The position numbers and the translations under genes are program-made. From NCBI GenBank assembly GCA_047621945.1, contig JBLHMK010000059.1:1-14905 (forward strand): 14,905 nt of DNA, in the 5' to 3' direction. Shown piece by piece: positions 5,778 through 14,738 of the stretch (position 1 is its first letter; the number at the start of each line of letters is the position of its first letter). Origin of the DNA: JAFMKE01 sp047621945. GTDB taxonomy: Bacteria > Bacteroidota > Bacteroidia > Chitinophagales > UBA8649. Below the pieces are notes generated by a model, which did no database searches, was not told where the DNA came from, and saw only the letters and a program-made list of their open reading frames with translations.

Positions 5778-8700
5778 ATGGCTTAATTGTATCCTTCTTA
5801 ACTTCTTTGACCTTAAATTCTTCCTTTCCAATCTTCAAGTCCTTCAAGTCATCAAACTCTCGTTTAAAAGAAAGACCCACTCCTGCCCTAGTCGTATTCG
5901 CTTGATTGAAGTAGTCATAATCGGTATTAGTAAAGGCCTTTATTCTAAATCTTCTATTGTCTGTTAAAGCGTACTCAATACTGGCATTTCCTCCGAAATA
6001 AGTAGTGTTTGAATTATCTACACCTAATTGACTTGCTCCAAAATCTACATTACCCCCTACATTGATTGTTACTCGGTCGTTTAAGAATCGTGTAGTCAAT
6101 GCTAACTGCATTTCTCTTCTCAAGGATAAATCCTCAATTGTAGTCAAATTGGTTAAATCTTGCTCGTAGTTCCTGTAGTTGAAGTTTAGGCTAACATCGT
6201 CAGATAGATAAGAGATCCAATCATTAAAGTATCTAGTTAACTGGTTCGATACAAATTCACTTACCGTGTTAGCGGCATCACTTGCACTAATATTAAATCC
6301 GCCATTGGTCACTTGATCAATTGAACTCAACGGGGGCAGGAATTGATTAAGCACAAGTAGTCCAAAGACTTGACGGTTCATTTCATTTTCGTACTGCTTC
6401 AGGGTAAATATTTTTCGGTCGACGTAATTCCGTATAATTGGGTTTAACTGATCTATTTCGATGTCAAAGGCGATGTCAGGATTGTAAAGCATCCCCGACA
6501 AGGAGAGCAAGAGCTTCACAGGCACTCTATTCAGCGCTTCACTTTCCAGCTGTTCATCCGTAGATGCTGCGAGAAAATCTTCAATTAAGTTTTTGGTTGC
6601 TGCTCGCAAATTATAAACTGCATCAACATCCACTTGGGTGTCTTCTATTCGTCCTTGGAAATAGATATTACTATTTGGTTCTATCCTAAATCGCTTATTG
6701 ATGATGTTTTGAAGGGTAAATAAGTATTCTCCATCACTAAGCACATAAGATCCATAAAACATTACTTCACCTTCTTTAGGAACATTGATTTTAATATTTC
6801 CCTCTCCTTTAACTTCCAGCACATCCCCAGTAGTTTGGTCTAGGATAATTTTCACTTTGCAGTCATTGTCCATGTCTAAATCTAGATTCACAGTCAATCC
6901 ATTTACTTTAAATTTATCTTCACTGTTTATTAAGAAGTCCTTATCCTCCTCTTTTTTCTTTTCAACAAAAGTGTAAAATTCATACGTTATTGCCGCACCT
7001 TCTCCAGTAAGAGGAATGGAGATTTCAGATTTACCTTCACTCTCTCCTTTGATACTTATCGTAATGTCGTTGGTCAATCCTTTAAAAGCAACACTTCCTT
7101 TTAGATAGGCAGTACCATAGAAGTCTTGATTATGCACAATTGTGGTGTTTATACCCATGACCTTATCTGAAACCACGTCTATATCTAAACCAAAGTCTTT
7201 CAAGTTCGTATGATATACTCGGCCTTTACCATAAGCTATGTTTCCTTCAATATCGGTGACTTTTAGATTCTGACCTAGATTGATTCCTTTTCGGTCGAAA
7301 AGGATGCGCTCATTTTTGATATTGTAGGTAGTCTGTATATAAGTAACTGTTGTAGTTACATCATTAATATCTAGATAACCCAATAAATCCGGTTTGTTCC
7401 TTGGTCCTACTAAGGACAGCTTACCACTTACCGTTCCAGCGGTATTATCAATATATTGAGCAATAAAGTCTTCGATTGAATAGATGGCGAAATTCTTAAT
7501 GTCAAAATTGATATCGAAATCATTCTTGCTAATTTCCTTGGCAAATGAATAGGTACCGTTTATATCTACTTCATTGTCGTCTCCGTATAGATTACCATTG
7601 ATTTTAACTTTTTTATTGGGTAAGTCTAGCAATGCGCTCATGTTAAGATTTCCAATCTCGTAATCATTGATTTCAATATTTTCAACCATCAAGTCACCAA
7701 AAAACCCAGGGCTCTCTTCTGTAACATTCACACTTACACGACCATTTGCGATCCCTTTTAGATCAATATTTTTAGCAGCCAGAAATTGAGTAAAGTCTTC
7801 AATAAAAATATTGCTTAAAAAGATATCTGCTTTCTTCTCATTTTCACCTATTTCTAGATCAACCATTAGTTCAGATAATCCATTGTACAGTTTCAGATTT
7901 CTTGAACTAATACGTTCACCAATAATAATCTCATTGTTTTCATCAATCATCCAAAATTGATCATTTATGAAAATATTAGATTCATCAAATTCAAGTGTAA
8001 CTCGTTGATTTTTGGTGATTACATTAGCAAACAATTCTATTGATGAGTTTTGTGTTCCATCAGCGAATAATTTTACCTTAAGATTATCTCTTGGGCCATT
8101 TACCAAGAATGAAAAGTCCTCTATAAAAACACTATCCTTCATGTAAAGCGTAGGTAATGAAGCAATTAGATCGAACACTCCACGATCTACATATATATTC
8201 GTGCTAACGTCAACCGCACTAAAGTTTTTGTATTGGATGACCGGTATGTCAAGCACTGCTAACATACTTTGAGTATTTGAATTTATATTACCATCAATTC
8301 GGCTTGGTCTAAGTATACGCAAATCGGGTACGAACAAGCTCAATATTTCTGGGTTGTCTTTTACATTGAGCTCAAACTTTAATAATTGATTTGGCACTTG
8401 TTCTTCGAAATTAGGAATCAACACAGACTTAAAAGTGCTTGGGATTTTGGCAAACTCAAAATTACCTTGAACGCTTGCATCTAAATCATTACTCTTAATT
8501 GTAAACAGCTTTTCCTGATTACTCAACATCTTACTTGATGCATTGAAATATCCGATATCGAATACTTTTTCACCACTCCTCACTACAAGGTCGTCTATGT
8601 CAATATTTCCAATAATATCATTGACATTCGACGCAGAAAAATCAGAGTTGATCTTCGCTGAAATAATAATTTCATCTTTCCAGAGGTTCAAGGCTTTCAG

Positions 8701-10539
8701 ATTAACTCGCTTTACATCAGCTTCAAAATTAAAAAGAGGAATAGTTTTCGTTGCGTCGATTTGTCCTTTAAAGTCTAAAGCAATATTCTCATCATCAATG
8801 GATAAGTTTCCATTAAAGAAATTGTCTTTTACCTGACCATCAATAAGCACATTCTCATAAGAGTAGCCTTTAAACTCTATTTGTTCCACCACAGCTGCAA
8901 CCTCAATATCTAGAGTGCTTAATTTTAAACCTTTGCCCTGACCTTCTCCCTTTAGACTAATCTTTCCGATGGTTTGTTCGATTCCAAAATATTTCCCTAA
9001 TGCAAAATTTTGGAGATCGAAAGTTCCTGAATAAGACGCATTTTTATCTTTGTCCAATTTGAAATTTAAATCGGTATTAATACTCCCCAGTTCTGATTCC
9101 AGATATCCTTGTGTTACAAAGTCATTCACGAATCCATCAAATTTTCCTTTAAAAAAGAGTCTGCCCAATTTAGCAATGTTTTTGGGCAGTGGAAGTTGAG
9201 GAGCGAAGGCAAGAATGTCATTATAATCTGAAAGCATTCGTTCCACTTTTCCACTAATAAAAGTCTGGTTAATGTCTGGCAAGCCATTCATTGAAAAAGC
9301 CCCTTCAAAAAGACTGTTCTTTCCCGTTCTAATTTTTAGGTTTTTAGAATTGAAACTACTCACCTTACCATAAATATTTCCTTGTATACTTATCGGGTAA
9401 GCAAAACGATAAGTTTCCGGATCTATAAAATATTCGAGATCACGGTTGTGTACCAAACTAGCTTGCATCTGAATATCAAAACGTACATCATCCAGAAAAT
9501 TGCCAAAATCTTCAAAACTAGTATAGCTTAAGGCAACATCGGACTCCACCCTGCTATGTGGTGTTTTTAGACTAACATCCTGAAGCTCTAGATGACTATT
9601 ACTGAGCATCATGTTGTTTCTCAAGTTTAAAACCTCGAATCCACTTCTTTCTTTAAAGGATAGTTTTTGAAATTGAGTAAAAATACTATCTCCGGCAATC
9701 AATAAGTACTCAGTTTTTAAGAATATATTATCTAAAGCTATATGCTTAGGATCGAATTGCTTGGCAATCAGCTTAGCGTCGCCCTCAATATCTAAAGTGA
9801 AAATACCATCAGTTAGATTAAGCGCTTTATTCTCCAGATACAGCGGTAAACTAAGCATAGAAAAGCCCGCCGATTTTACAAATTCTGGATTGGGCTTAGT
9901 TTTTTTATATTGCACCGTTGGACAATGAATGTCCGCTTGTTCGAGCTCAATATTCATATCACCCAATCTCATATAATTGAATTCAAGAGCTAATTCTTCG
10001 ATTGATGTTCTTATGACATTTCCTGAATAATAATCGGCATAATTAACTTTGGTATTATGAAAAGAGACACCGCCAAGGCTCACATTCCAGAGAGCGTTGG
10101 TAGATTCTTCTTTTTCACCTCCTTGAAAATTGGATAATTGAATGGCATCAATGTTAAACAAGGAGTCTTCAAAAGGTCTTTCCAAATTAAGATACAGTGT
10201 TCTAACTTCAACAGAATTTAAGCCAACCCTCTTTTGAAGTAAGGAAAAGTAATTCAACTTAGCATCGGCATATTGCACATAGGCAAGTGTATCCTTATTC
10301 AGGTCCTCAATATAGAGGTCTTCAAGAATAACCGTATTAAAAAAGTCAATTTCAACTCTTCCAACTTCTACTGGAAGGCCTAGTTGTTTGCTTAATTGTT
10401 TGGTGAATGTTTGGGCAACCCAAGTTTGAACTTTTGGCGAACGAAGTCCAAAATACAAGCCTGTTAGCAAAATCACTATAAAGAATAATAGGATTAGTGC
10501 TATTTTTGTGAGAGATTTTAAAATTTTATTAAGATTCAC
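5776..10539 (-). CDS. tamB: translocation/assembly module TamB (inner-membrane-anchored, AsmA-like)
   Basis: A 1587-aa TamB homologue of the long Bacteroidota type; E. coli TamB is 1259 aa. TamB is anchored in the inner membrane, spans the periplasm as a lipid-binding beta groove, and is linked to outer-membrane phospholipid transport and assembly of outer-membrane proteins with a BamA-like partner. An N-terminal TM anchor lies at about 12-31. It is followed by the AsmA-like opening (WVAQTFTKQLSKQLGLPVEV) and over 1000 residues of repeating beta strands rich in Asp, Asn, Ile and Phe. The C-terminal DUF490/TamB domain covers roughly 1050-1560, with GSYVLSDGEYLFTLQNIINK and RFRIEPNSNIYFQGR near 1270-1300. 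The start is non-ATG: the frame is closed by a TAA nearby upstream and no Met occurs before the TM anchor. GTG at 10539 is used; TTG at 10542 is the alternative. tsaD is divergent and an intrinsic terminator follows the stop. No lesion is seen. Confidence 0.95.
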   Translation of the reverse strand: MNLNKILKSLTKIALILLFFIVILLTGLYFGLRSPKVQTWVAQTFTKQLSKQLGLPVEVGRVEIDFFNTVILEDLYIEDLNKDTLAYVQYADAKLNYFSLLQKRVGLNSVEVRTLYLNLERPFEDSLFNIDAIQLSNFQGGEKEESTNALWNVSLGGVSFHNTKVNYADYYSGNVIRTSIEELALEFNYMRLGDMNIELEQADIHCPTVQYKKTKPNPEFVKSAGFSMLSLPLYLENKALNLTDGIFTLDIEGDAKLIAKQFDPKHIALDNIFLKTEYLLIAGDSIFTQFQKLSFKERSGFEVLNLRNNMMLSNSHLELQDVSLKTPHSRVESDVALSYTSFEDFGNFLDDVRFDIQMQASLVHNRDLEYFIDPETYRFAYPISIQGNIYGKVSSFNSKNLKIRTGKNSLFEGAFSMNGLPDINQTFISGKVERMLSDYNDILAFAPQLPLPKNIAKLGRLFFKGKFDGFVNDFVTQGYLESELGSINTDLNFKLDKDKNASYSGTFDLQNFALGKYFGIEQTIGKISLKGEGQGKGLKLSTLDIEVAAVVEQIEFKGYSYENVLIDGQVKDNFFNGNLSIDDENIALDFKGQIDATKTIPLFNFEADVKRVNLKALNLWKDEIIISAKINSDFSASNVNDIIGNIDIDDLVVRSGEKVFDIGYFNASSKMLSNQEKLFTIKSNDLDASVQGNFEFAKIPSTFKSVLIPNFEEQVPNQLLKFELNVKDNPEILSLFVPDLRILRPSRIDGNINSNTQSMLAVLDIPVIQYKNFSAVDVSTNIYVDRGVFDLIASLPTLYMKDSVFIEDFSFLVNGPRDNLKVKLFADGTQNSSIELFANVITKNQRVTLEFDESNIFINDQFWMIDENNEIIIGERISSRNLKLYNGLSELMVDLEIGENEKKADIFLSNIFIEDFTQFLAAKNIDLKGIANGRVSVNVTEESPGFFGDLMVENIEINDYEIGNLNMSALLDLPNKKVKINGNLYGDDNEVDINGTYSFAKEISKNDFDINFDIKNFAIYSIEDFIAQYIDNTAGTVSGKLSLVGPRNKPDLLGYLDINDVTTTVTYIQTTYNIKNERILFDRKGINLGQNLKVTDIEGNIAYGKGRVYHTNLKDFGLDIDVVSDKVMGINTTIVHNQDFYGTAYLKGSVAFKGLTNDITISIKGESEGKSEISIPLTGEGAAITYEFYTFVEKKKEEDKDFLINSEDKFKVNGLTVNLDLDMDNDCKVKIILDQTTGDVLEVKGEGNIKINVPKEGEVMFYGSYVLSDGEYLFTLQNIINKRFRIEPNSNIYFQGRIEDTQVDVDAVYNLRAATKNLIEDFLAASTDEQLESEALNRVPVKLLLSLSGMLYNPDIAFDIEIDQLNPIIRNYVDRKIFTLKQYENEMNRQVFGLLVLNQFLPPLSSIDQVTNGGFNISASDAANTVSEFVSNQLTRYFNDWISYLSDDVSLNFNYRNYEQDLTNLTTIEDLSLRREMQLALTTRFLNDRVTINVGGNVDFGASQLGVDNSNTTYFGGNASIEYALTDNRRFRIKAFTNTDYDYFNQANTTRAGVGLSFKREFDDLKDLKIGKEEFKVKEVKKDTIKP

Positions 10540-10558
10540 CAAGCTTAGTTATAAGTTA

Positions 10559-10566
10559 CAAATATA
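10559..10566 (-). promoter_or_regulatory. candidate -7 box (TATATTTG) for tamB
   Basis: The minus strand reads TATATTTG, an exact TAnnTTTG match, 16 bases before TTG 10542 and 19 before GTG 10539. That predicts a leader of roughly 12-15 nt. Any -33 element would fall inside the first codons of tsaD on the opposite strand, and none matches TTTG well. The position in the very short divergent spacer supports the call. Confidence 0.5.
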
Positions 10567-10575
10567 AGTATAAAC

Positions 10576-11592
10576 ATGGAAGCAGAAAGTATTTGTATCC
10601 TTGCCATTGAATCCTCTTGTGATGATACTTCCGCTGCCCTTATTAAAGACGGCAAAGTACTTGCCAATATTGTTGCAAGTCAGGCCATTCATGCAGAGTG
10701 GGGTGGTATAGTTCCGGAGTTAGCGTCACGTGCTCATCATCAGAACATCATTCCCGTAGTGGATAAAGCATTAAAGGACGCGAATGTTAAAAAAGATGAA
10801 TTAAATGCAATTGCATATACGGGTGGTCCAGGATTAATGGGTTCACTTATGGTTGGGAGTAGTTTTGCAAAGGCAATGGCTCTTTCCTTACAAATTCCAA
10901 CTATAGCCGTACATCACATGAAAGCACATATATTGGCTCATTTTATTGATGATCCAAAGCCGAACTTCCCCTTCCTATGCTTAACCGTATCTGGTGGTCA
11001 CACACAAATTGTTTTGATAAAGGATTATTTAGAAATGGAAGTTGTAGGCAGCACCATTGACGATGCAGCTGGAGAAGCTTTTGACAAGTGTGCTAAAATC
11101 TTCGGGTTAACATACCCTGGGGGGCCATTGATTGATAAATACGCCAAAGAAGGAAATCCGAATGTGTTTAAATTTACCAAACCGAAAGTGGCAGATCTTT
11201 CATTTAGTTTTAGCGGCTTAAAAACGGCAGTACTCTATTTTGTTCAAAAGCAAACCAAGGAAGATCCAGAATTTGTAAAAAACAACTTAGCTGATCTATG
11301 TGCATCCTTGCAATATACTATTGTATCGATTTTAATAGAAAAAATAATTAATGCGGCAAAGAAATTTGACATTAAAGAAATCGCAATTGCTGGAGGAGTT
11401 TCAGCGAATAGTCGTTTAAGAGCTGAGTTAAAAGCTCTAGAAAAAAAAGGGTACCGCACATTTATTCCAGATTTTCAGTATTGTTTAGACAATGCGGGGA
11501 TGATCGCTATGACGGCTCATTTCCAATATTTGAAGAACGATTTTAGCTCTTTAAAATTCGAACCTAGGGCTCGCTGGCCCATGGATGCATAA
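10576..11592 (+). CDS. tsaD: tRNA N6-adenosine threonylcarbamoyltransferase TsaD
   Basis: TsaD (Gcp/YgjD/Kae1 family, 338 aa) transfers the threonylcarbamoyl group from threonylcarbamoyl-AMP to A37 of tRNAs that read ANN codons, making t6A. It works with TsaB and TsaE in bacteria. The sequence has the ASKHA fold. The N-terminal loop is LAIESSCDDTSAAL, and the metal ligands are His114 and His118 in HHMKAHILAH, with Asp305 in PDFQYCLDNAGM. The nucleotide-binding parts are VSGGHTQIV (138-146), GEAFDKCAKIFGLTYPGGP and IAGGVSANSRLR. FSFSGLKTAV is also present. Length and motifs are complete, so it should be active. The gene is divergent from tamB with about 33 bp between starts, a neighbourhood I recall from other Bacteroidota. 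Its own promoter is unclear: a TATTTTTG at 10501-10508 inside the tamB 5' end is one candidate, 67 bases upstream. Confidence 0.97.
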   Translation: MEAESICILAIESSCDDTSAALIKDGKVLANIVASQAIHAEWGGIVPELASRAHHQNIIPVVDKALKDANVKKDELNAIAYTGGPGLMGSLMVGSSFAKAMALSLQIPTIAVHHMKAHILAHFIDDPKPNFPFLCLTVSGGHTQIVLIKDYLEMEVVGSTIDDAAGEAFDKCAKIFGLTYPGGPLIDKYAKEGNPNVFKFTKPKVADLSFSFSGLKTAVLYFVQKQTKEDPEFVKNNLADLCASLQYTIVSILIEKIINAAKKFDIKEIAIAGGVSANSRLRAELKALEKKGYRTFIPDFQYCLDNAGMIAMTAHFQYLKNDFSSLKFEPRARWPMDA

Positions 11593-11603
11593 TTGGTCCA
11601 TTA

Positions 11604-11632
11604 TTTGAATACCCTTTATTAAATTATCTTTA
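11604..11632 (+). promoter_or_regulatory. candidate Bacteroidota promoter for the TPR gene
   Basis: TTTG at 11604-11607 is followed after 17 bp by TATCTTTA at 11625-11632, one base off TAnnTTTG. This resembles the Bacteroidota -33/-7 pair. The -7 element ends five bases before ATG 11638, so the transcript would begin within a base or two of the start codon and be effectively leaderless. Confidence 0.5.
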
Positions 11633-11637
11633 CACTT

Positions 11638-12354
11638 ATGAGAATCTTGTTAGTTTTTTTATTGATTAGTCCTTTTTTTCTTCAAGCCCAAAGCCAAAAA
11701 GCACTTGACTTATATGGTGAAGGAGTGAAAAAATTTTACAGCGAGGATTACGAACAAGCCGTAAATTTTTTTTCTGAATCAATTCAATTAGAGGAAGATT
11801 TTCAAATTGCTCTATTCAATAGAGGCCAAGCCTTGATGCAGTTAAAGTCCTATTCAAAAGCTATTGAAGATTTTAATCATGTTATTGGCTTGGACAGCAA
11901 CTATGTTGACGCTTACAAAGAGCTTTCTACTTGTTTGATTAAGACGAACAAATTCAAAGAAGCGATTAGTCAATTGAATAAAATGATTGCTTTCAATCCT
12001 AATGTAGTTAGTCCATACAAGCAACTGGGCTTATGTTACTACTATACTAGAAAGTATAAGTTAGCCGAAGATGCCAATGTCGTATATTTAGATGGTAATG
12101 AGAATGATTTGGAAGCTTGGTTTCAAAAGGGATTGAGTAACTTCTATTACGCTGATTATCAAACAGCAATTAAAGATTTTACTACCGTATATGAGCTTAA
12201 CAATCAATACACTACAGCCTTAGAATGGAGAGGGAGATGTTACCAAAAGGCGAATTATATAAACAAAGCATGCGCAGATTGGGAATTAGCAATTGAAAAA
12301 GGACTCAAATCTTCAGAAGATTATCTCCAAAACTATTGTGGCCCATCAAGATAG
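11638..12354 (+). CDS. exported tetratricopeptide-repeat (TPR) protein
   Basis: A 238-aa protein with a cleavable Sec signal peptide (MRILLVFLLISPFFLQAQ, likely cut near residue 17-18), so it acts in the periplasm or on the outer face. The mature part is almost entirely TPR units of about 34 aa, at roughly 22-55, 56-89, 90-123, 124-157, 158-191 and 192-223. Typical positions are visible, for example ALFNRGQALMQLKSYSKAIE and AWFQKGLSNFYYADYQTAIK. It ends with a KACADWELAIEKG...YLQNYC tail that resembles the ends of many Bacteroidota TPR proteins; Cys201, Cys212 and Cys234 are nearby. It is probably a protein-binding scaffold with unknown partner. It lies 45 bp after tsaD with its own likely promoter and converges on pabA, with 5 bp between stops and no terminator hairpin. 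Confidence 0.87.
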   Translation: MRILLVFLLISPFFLQAQSQKALDLYGEGVKKFYSEDYEQAVNFFSESIQLEEDFQIALFNRGQALMQLKSYSKAIEDFNHVIGLDSNYVDAYKELSTCLIKTNKFKEAISQLNKMIAFNPNVVSPYKQLGLCYYYTRKYKLAEDANVVYLDGNENDLEAWFQKGLSNFYYADYQTAIKDFTTVYELNNQYTTALEWRGRCYQKANYINKACADWELAIEKGLKSSEDYLQNYCGPSR

Positions 12355-12359
12355 ATCAA

Positions 12360-12923
12360 TTAGATACTATCCAACCAATTTTTAATCATTTGAAGACCCT
12401 TTGTACTTAGTATTGATTCTGGATGAAACTGTACTCCTGCTATAGGCAAACTTTCGTGTTCGAAAGCCATAATCTCCTTTTCAATTGTTTGTCCAGTTAT
12501 TTTTAAAGGTAAAACTACATTTTCCAGTATTAAGGAGTGATAACGCATTACTTGGGTTGGAGAGCTAATATCCTTAAATAGTATGGAACCGGGGATAATA
12601 TGGAGATTAGACGTTTTACCATGCATTGGTTTAACAGCTTTCTTAAGTTGTGCACCGAAGTACTCACCTATGGCTTGATATCCTAAACAAATACCTAGTA
12701 TAGGTTTTCGATTATAAAACTCACGAATAACTTCCATACAATTACCGGCATCCTTAGGAACACCTGGTCCTGGAGAAATTACAATGGCATCAACCTTCAA
12801 CTTATCAATATCGGCAAGGATTAGCTCATCATTTCTTACTACATGGCACTTATACCCTAGCTGAGAAATATAATCGTACAGATTATAAGTAAATGAGTCA
12901 TAATTATCGATAAGGAGTATCAC
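12360..12923 (-). CDS. pabA: aminodeoxychorismate/anthranilate synthase glutamine amidotransferase subunit (PabA/TrpG)
   Basis: A class I glutamine amidotransferase of 187 aa. It hydrolyses glutamine and passes ammonia to a chorismate-using partner, PabB for folate or TrpE for tryptophan. The start LLIDNYDSFTYNL is diagnostic of this group. The oxyanion loop SPGPGVPKDAG is at 50-60. The nucleophile Cys79 lies in GICLGYQAIGE, and His167 and Glu169 in VQFHPES complete the triad. MHGKTS (100-105) is the group's conserved loop. Because one such protein can serve both pathways, and neither pabB nor trp genes are nearby, TrpG is equally possible. The start codon is GTG (12921-12923), 6 bp after the cvpA stop. 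It is the last gene of the five-gene operon. Confidence 0.88.
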   Translation of the reverse strand: MILLIDNYDSFTYNLYDYISQLGYKCHVVRNDELILADIDKLKVDAIVISPGPGVPKDAGNCMEVIREFYNRKPILGICLGYQAIGEYFGAQLKKAVKPMHGKTSNLHIIPGSILFKDISSPTQVMRYHSLILENVVLPLKITGQTIEKEIMAFEHESLPIAGVQFHPESILSTKGLQMIKNWLDSI

Positions 12924-12929
12924 TATTCG

Positions 12930-13463
12930 TTAATTTGTTACTGCTGCTTCTTTAACCGTTTTATTAAGCAGTTCGAAGGACTCCTTAAAGTACGGGATTA
13001 TAGCTTCAAAAAGGGATAATCCTTTAGGGCCTAAAGAAACAATATGAGGATAAGTTGCTGATGATTCTTTAAGACTCGCTGTAAGGATTCCTGTTTTATC
13101 TACAAAGAACAACAACATACTGAAAAGAAGTATTGCAATAACGCTCCATACCACCCCACCAGCGAATTTATTCACGAAGTTAAGCATGATTGCTTTTAGC
13201 ACCTTTTCCGTAAGGTACGCAACTAATTTAATCGCTGCAATTACAGCCAATAAGACTAAAATAAATGACAGCGCTGGCATAACAACACTAGGTACATTAA
13301 AATTTTTATATAACCACACGGCGGCTACTGAAGAAAAATTCATGGCTATCACAAATCCTAAAATTATAGCAATAAAGCTTAACAAAGAATAAATGATTCC
13401 TTTCGAATATCCATTATAAAACGCTGCAACGACCACAAGGCCTAAAAGAATATCTATAATCAT
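12930..13463 (-). CDS. cvpA: CvpA family membrane protein
   Basis: A 177-aa inner-membrane protein with about four hydrophobic helices, near 3-22, 25-45, 62-84 and 103-122. The opening IIDILLGLVVVAAFYNGYSKG matches the CvpA/colicin V production family start (D..L......G...G..). CvpA is needed for colicin V export in E. coli and has been linked to envelope stress, but its molecular activity is unclear. The C-terminal 50 residues are predicted soluble. Its ATG (13463-13461) overlaps the TGA of the preceding YqeY-domain gene as ATGA, indicating translational coupling. Confidence 0.88.
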   Translation of the reverse strand: MIIDILLGLVVVAAFYNGYSKGIIYSLLSFIAIILGFVIAMNFSSVAAVWLYKNFNVPSVVMPALSFILVLLAVIAAIKLVAYLTEKVLKAIMLNFVNKFAGGVVWSVIAILLFSMLLFFVDKTGILTASLKESSATYPHIVSLGPKGLSLFEAIIPYFKESFELLNKTVKEAAVTN

Positions 13464-13909
13464 TGTAACAAGCTTTTAAGCACAGCAGCAATCGTTTTAC
13501 CGTCAGATTTCCCTGCTAGCTTTTTATTCGCCAATCCCATTAATGGGCCCATATCTTTTTGTGTATTAAGGCCACTTTTATCCATGATTGCTTTTAGTTC
13601 TAAAGCTACTTCTTCCTTGCTCATTTGCTTTGGCATAAACTTTTCAATCACAGCTATTTCTTCTTGCTCAATAACTGCCAAATCAGAACGATTTTCTTTT
13701 AGATAAATCTCCAATGCGTCCTTGCGTTGCTTCATCATTTTTTGAAGTAGCTTATCTTCTTGTTCTTTAGACAAAGTTCCACTAGCTCCTTTCTCAGTAT
13801 TTTGAACAGTAATAGCTGTTTTTATGGCACGCAAAGTTCTCATTCCTGCAGCATCTTTAGCTTTCATGGCTGTTTTTAGAGCCTCTTGTATATTTACTTC
13901 TAAACTCAT
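13460..13909 (-). CDS. yqeY: GatB/YqeY domain-containing protein
   Basis: A 149-aa helical protein of the YqeY family, related to the tail domain of GatB in the tRNA-dependent amidotransferase. Free-standing YqeY proteins are widespread and of uncertain role; a link to tRNA or translation is suspected from homology only. Hallmarks are MKAKDAAGMRTLRAIKTAI at 15-33, the KQRKDALEIYLKENRSDLA helix, the acidic EQEEIAVIEKFMPKQMS segment, and the C-terminal three-helix bundle with KDMGPLMGLANKKLAGKSDG. Length is typical (about 150 aa). The stop codon overlaps the cvpA start by 4 bp, and 12 bp separate it from the upstream thioredoxin gene. Confidence 0.92.
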   Translation of the reverse strand: MSLEVNIQEALKTAMKAKDAAGMRTLRAIKTAITVQNTEKGASGTLSKEQEDKLLQKMMKQRKDALEIYLKENRSDLAVIEQEEIAVIEKFMPKQMSKEEVALELKAIMDKSGLNTQKDMGPLMGLANKKLAGKSDGKTIAAVLKSLLQ

Positions 13910-13921
13910 AGTTCGATTTGA

Positions 13922-14413
13922 TTATTTTGACCAATTTTTTTTCAAGGTGGCTATAAAATTAGGTTCAGACCAATCTTTGATACCAATTTTACTAAATACT
14001 TTAGCACCATCACTATTATAAATATAAGTAGTAGGGTATTGTGTTACTCCATAAATAGCTATACTTTCTACTTGAACAAAATGAATGTTTGGATATAATT
14101 CAATATACTTCAATACCTTTTCGTATGATTCATCAGAAACACAGACCACTTGTAGTCCATCCCATATTTGGCTCATTTCATTCAGCGAAGGCATTTCTTG
14201 TAAGCAAGGCCCACACCAAGTTTGCCAAAAATTAACCACTACAGTTTTATTCGGAAAATCTTTTAATCGAAGGTTCTCTCCACTCCCATAATCCTGAAAA
14301 GAAAGCTCCTTTCCCTGTATCTGAGGGACAATAAATTTTCTTTTTATAAGGTATAAGGAAGCTATAATTACTGCTCCATAGAACACTACGTTCCATATCA
14401 TTTTTTTATTCAT
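13922..14413 (-). CDS. TlpA-like membrane-anchored thioredoxin
   Basis: A 163-aa thioredoxin-fold protein with an uncleaved N-terminal TM anchor (about 7-23), placing the catalytic domain in the periplasm. The active site is WCGPC with Cys67 and Cys70, preceded by VVVNFWQTW, a TlpA/ResA-type setting. The cis-proline is Pro127 in TQYPTTYIYN. This group usually acts as a disulfide reductase in cytochrome c maturation or protein repair, but no cytochrome or Dsb gene is adjacent, so the target is unknown. The domain is short, without a lipobox. It sits 8 bp after ftsB and 12 bp before yqeY in the operon. Confidence 0.9.
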   Translation of the reverse strand: MNKKMIWNVVFYGAVIIASLYLIKRKFIVPQIQGKELSFQDYGSGENLRLKDFPNKTVVVNFWQTWCGPCLQEMPSLNEMSQIWDGLQVVCVSDESYEKVLKYIELYPNIHFVQVESIAIYGVTQYPTTYIYNSDGAKVFSKIGIKDWSEPNFIATLKKNWSK

Positions 14414-14421
14414 TGGTTTAG

Positions 14422-14733
14422 TTATTCCTCTTCAACAATAATGAATACATCTTCATTATCTCTTTTCATGTAGTACTTCTCTCGCGCGAATTTCTCCTTT
14501 CTATCATCTGTGGAGAAGAGTTCTTCTTTGAGTTCGTTTACCTCATTAATTTCATCGTTATAATAACTTTTTTCCACTTCTAGTTGATTTAGCTTGTGGC
14601 TTAGTTTGAATTGGTAGAACAGATTATTTGTATCAAAGAAGATCATCCATACTACAAAGAATAGTAAGATGGCGAAATAGATATTCTTTAGGTACCAAGG
14701 TAGTTGCTTGTATTTCTCTATCCACTTCTTCAT
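14422..14733 (-). CDS. septum formation initiator family protein (FtsB/DivIC-like)
   Basis: A 103-aa bitopic membrane protein with a short cytoplasmic N-terminus, one TM helix (about 18-34) and a periplasmic coiled coil (about 40-72). The family-typical ending is REKYYMKRDNEDVFIIVEEE, where Y.(M/L)K.... (D)(V/I)(F/Y).I is conserved. FtsB/DivIC partners FtsL and FtsQ/DivIB in the divisome and helps activate septal peptidoglycan synthesis. It is the first gene of the five-gene minus-strand operon and has a -7-like box five bases before its ATG. It lies directly downstream of the rRNA operon terminator. Order and length are normal; FtsB versus DivIC naming is a matter of convention. Confidence 0.87.
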   Translation of the reverse strand: MKKWIEKYKQLPWYLKNIYFAILLFFVVWMIFFDTNNLFYQFKLSHKLNQLEVEKSYYNDEINEVNELKEELFSTDDRKEKFAREKYYMKRDNEDVFIIVEEE

Positions 14734-14738
14734 AATAG

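Noticed and set aside
10501..10508. TATTTTTG on the plus strand as the tsaD promoter
   Set aside because: It matches TAnnTTTG but lacks a -33 element and sits in TM-encoding tamB sequence, where such matches are expected by chance; kept only as a remark under tsaD.
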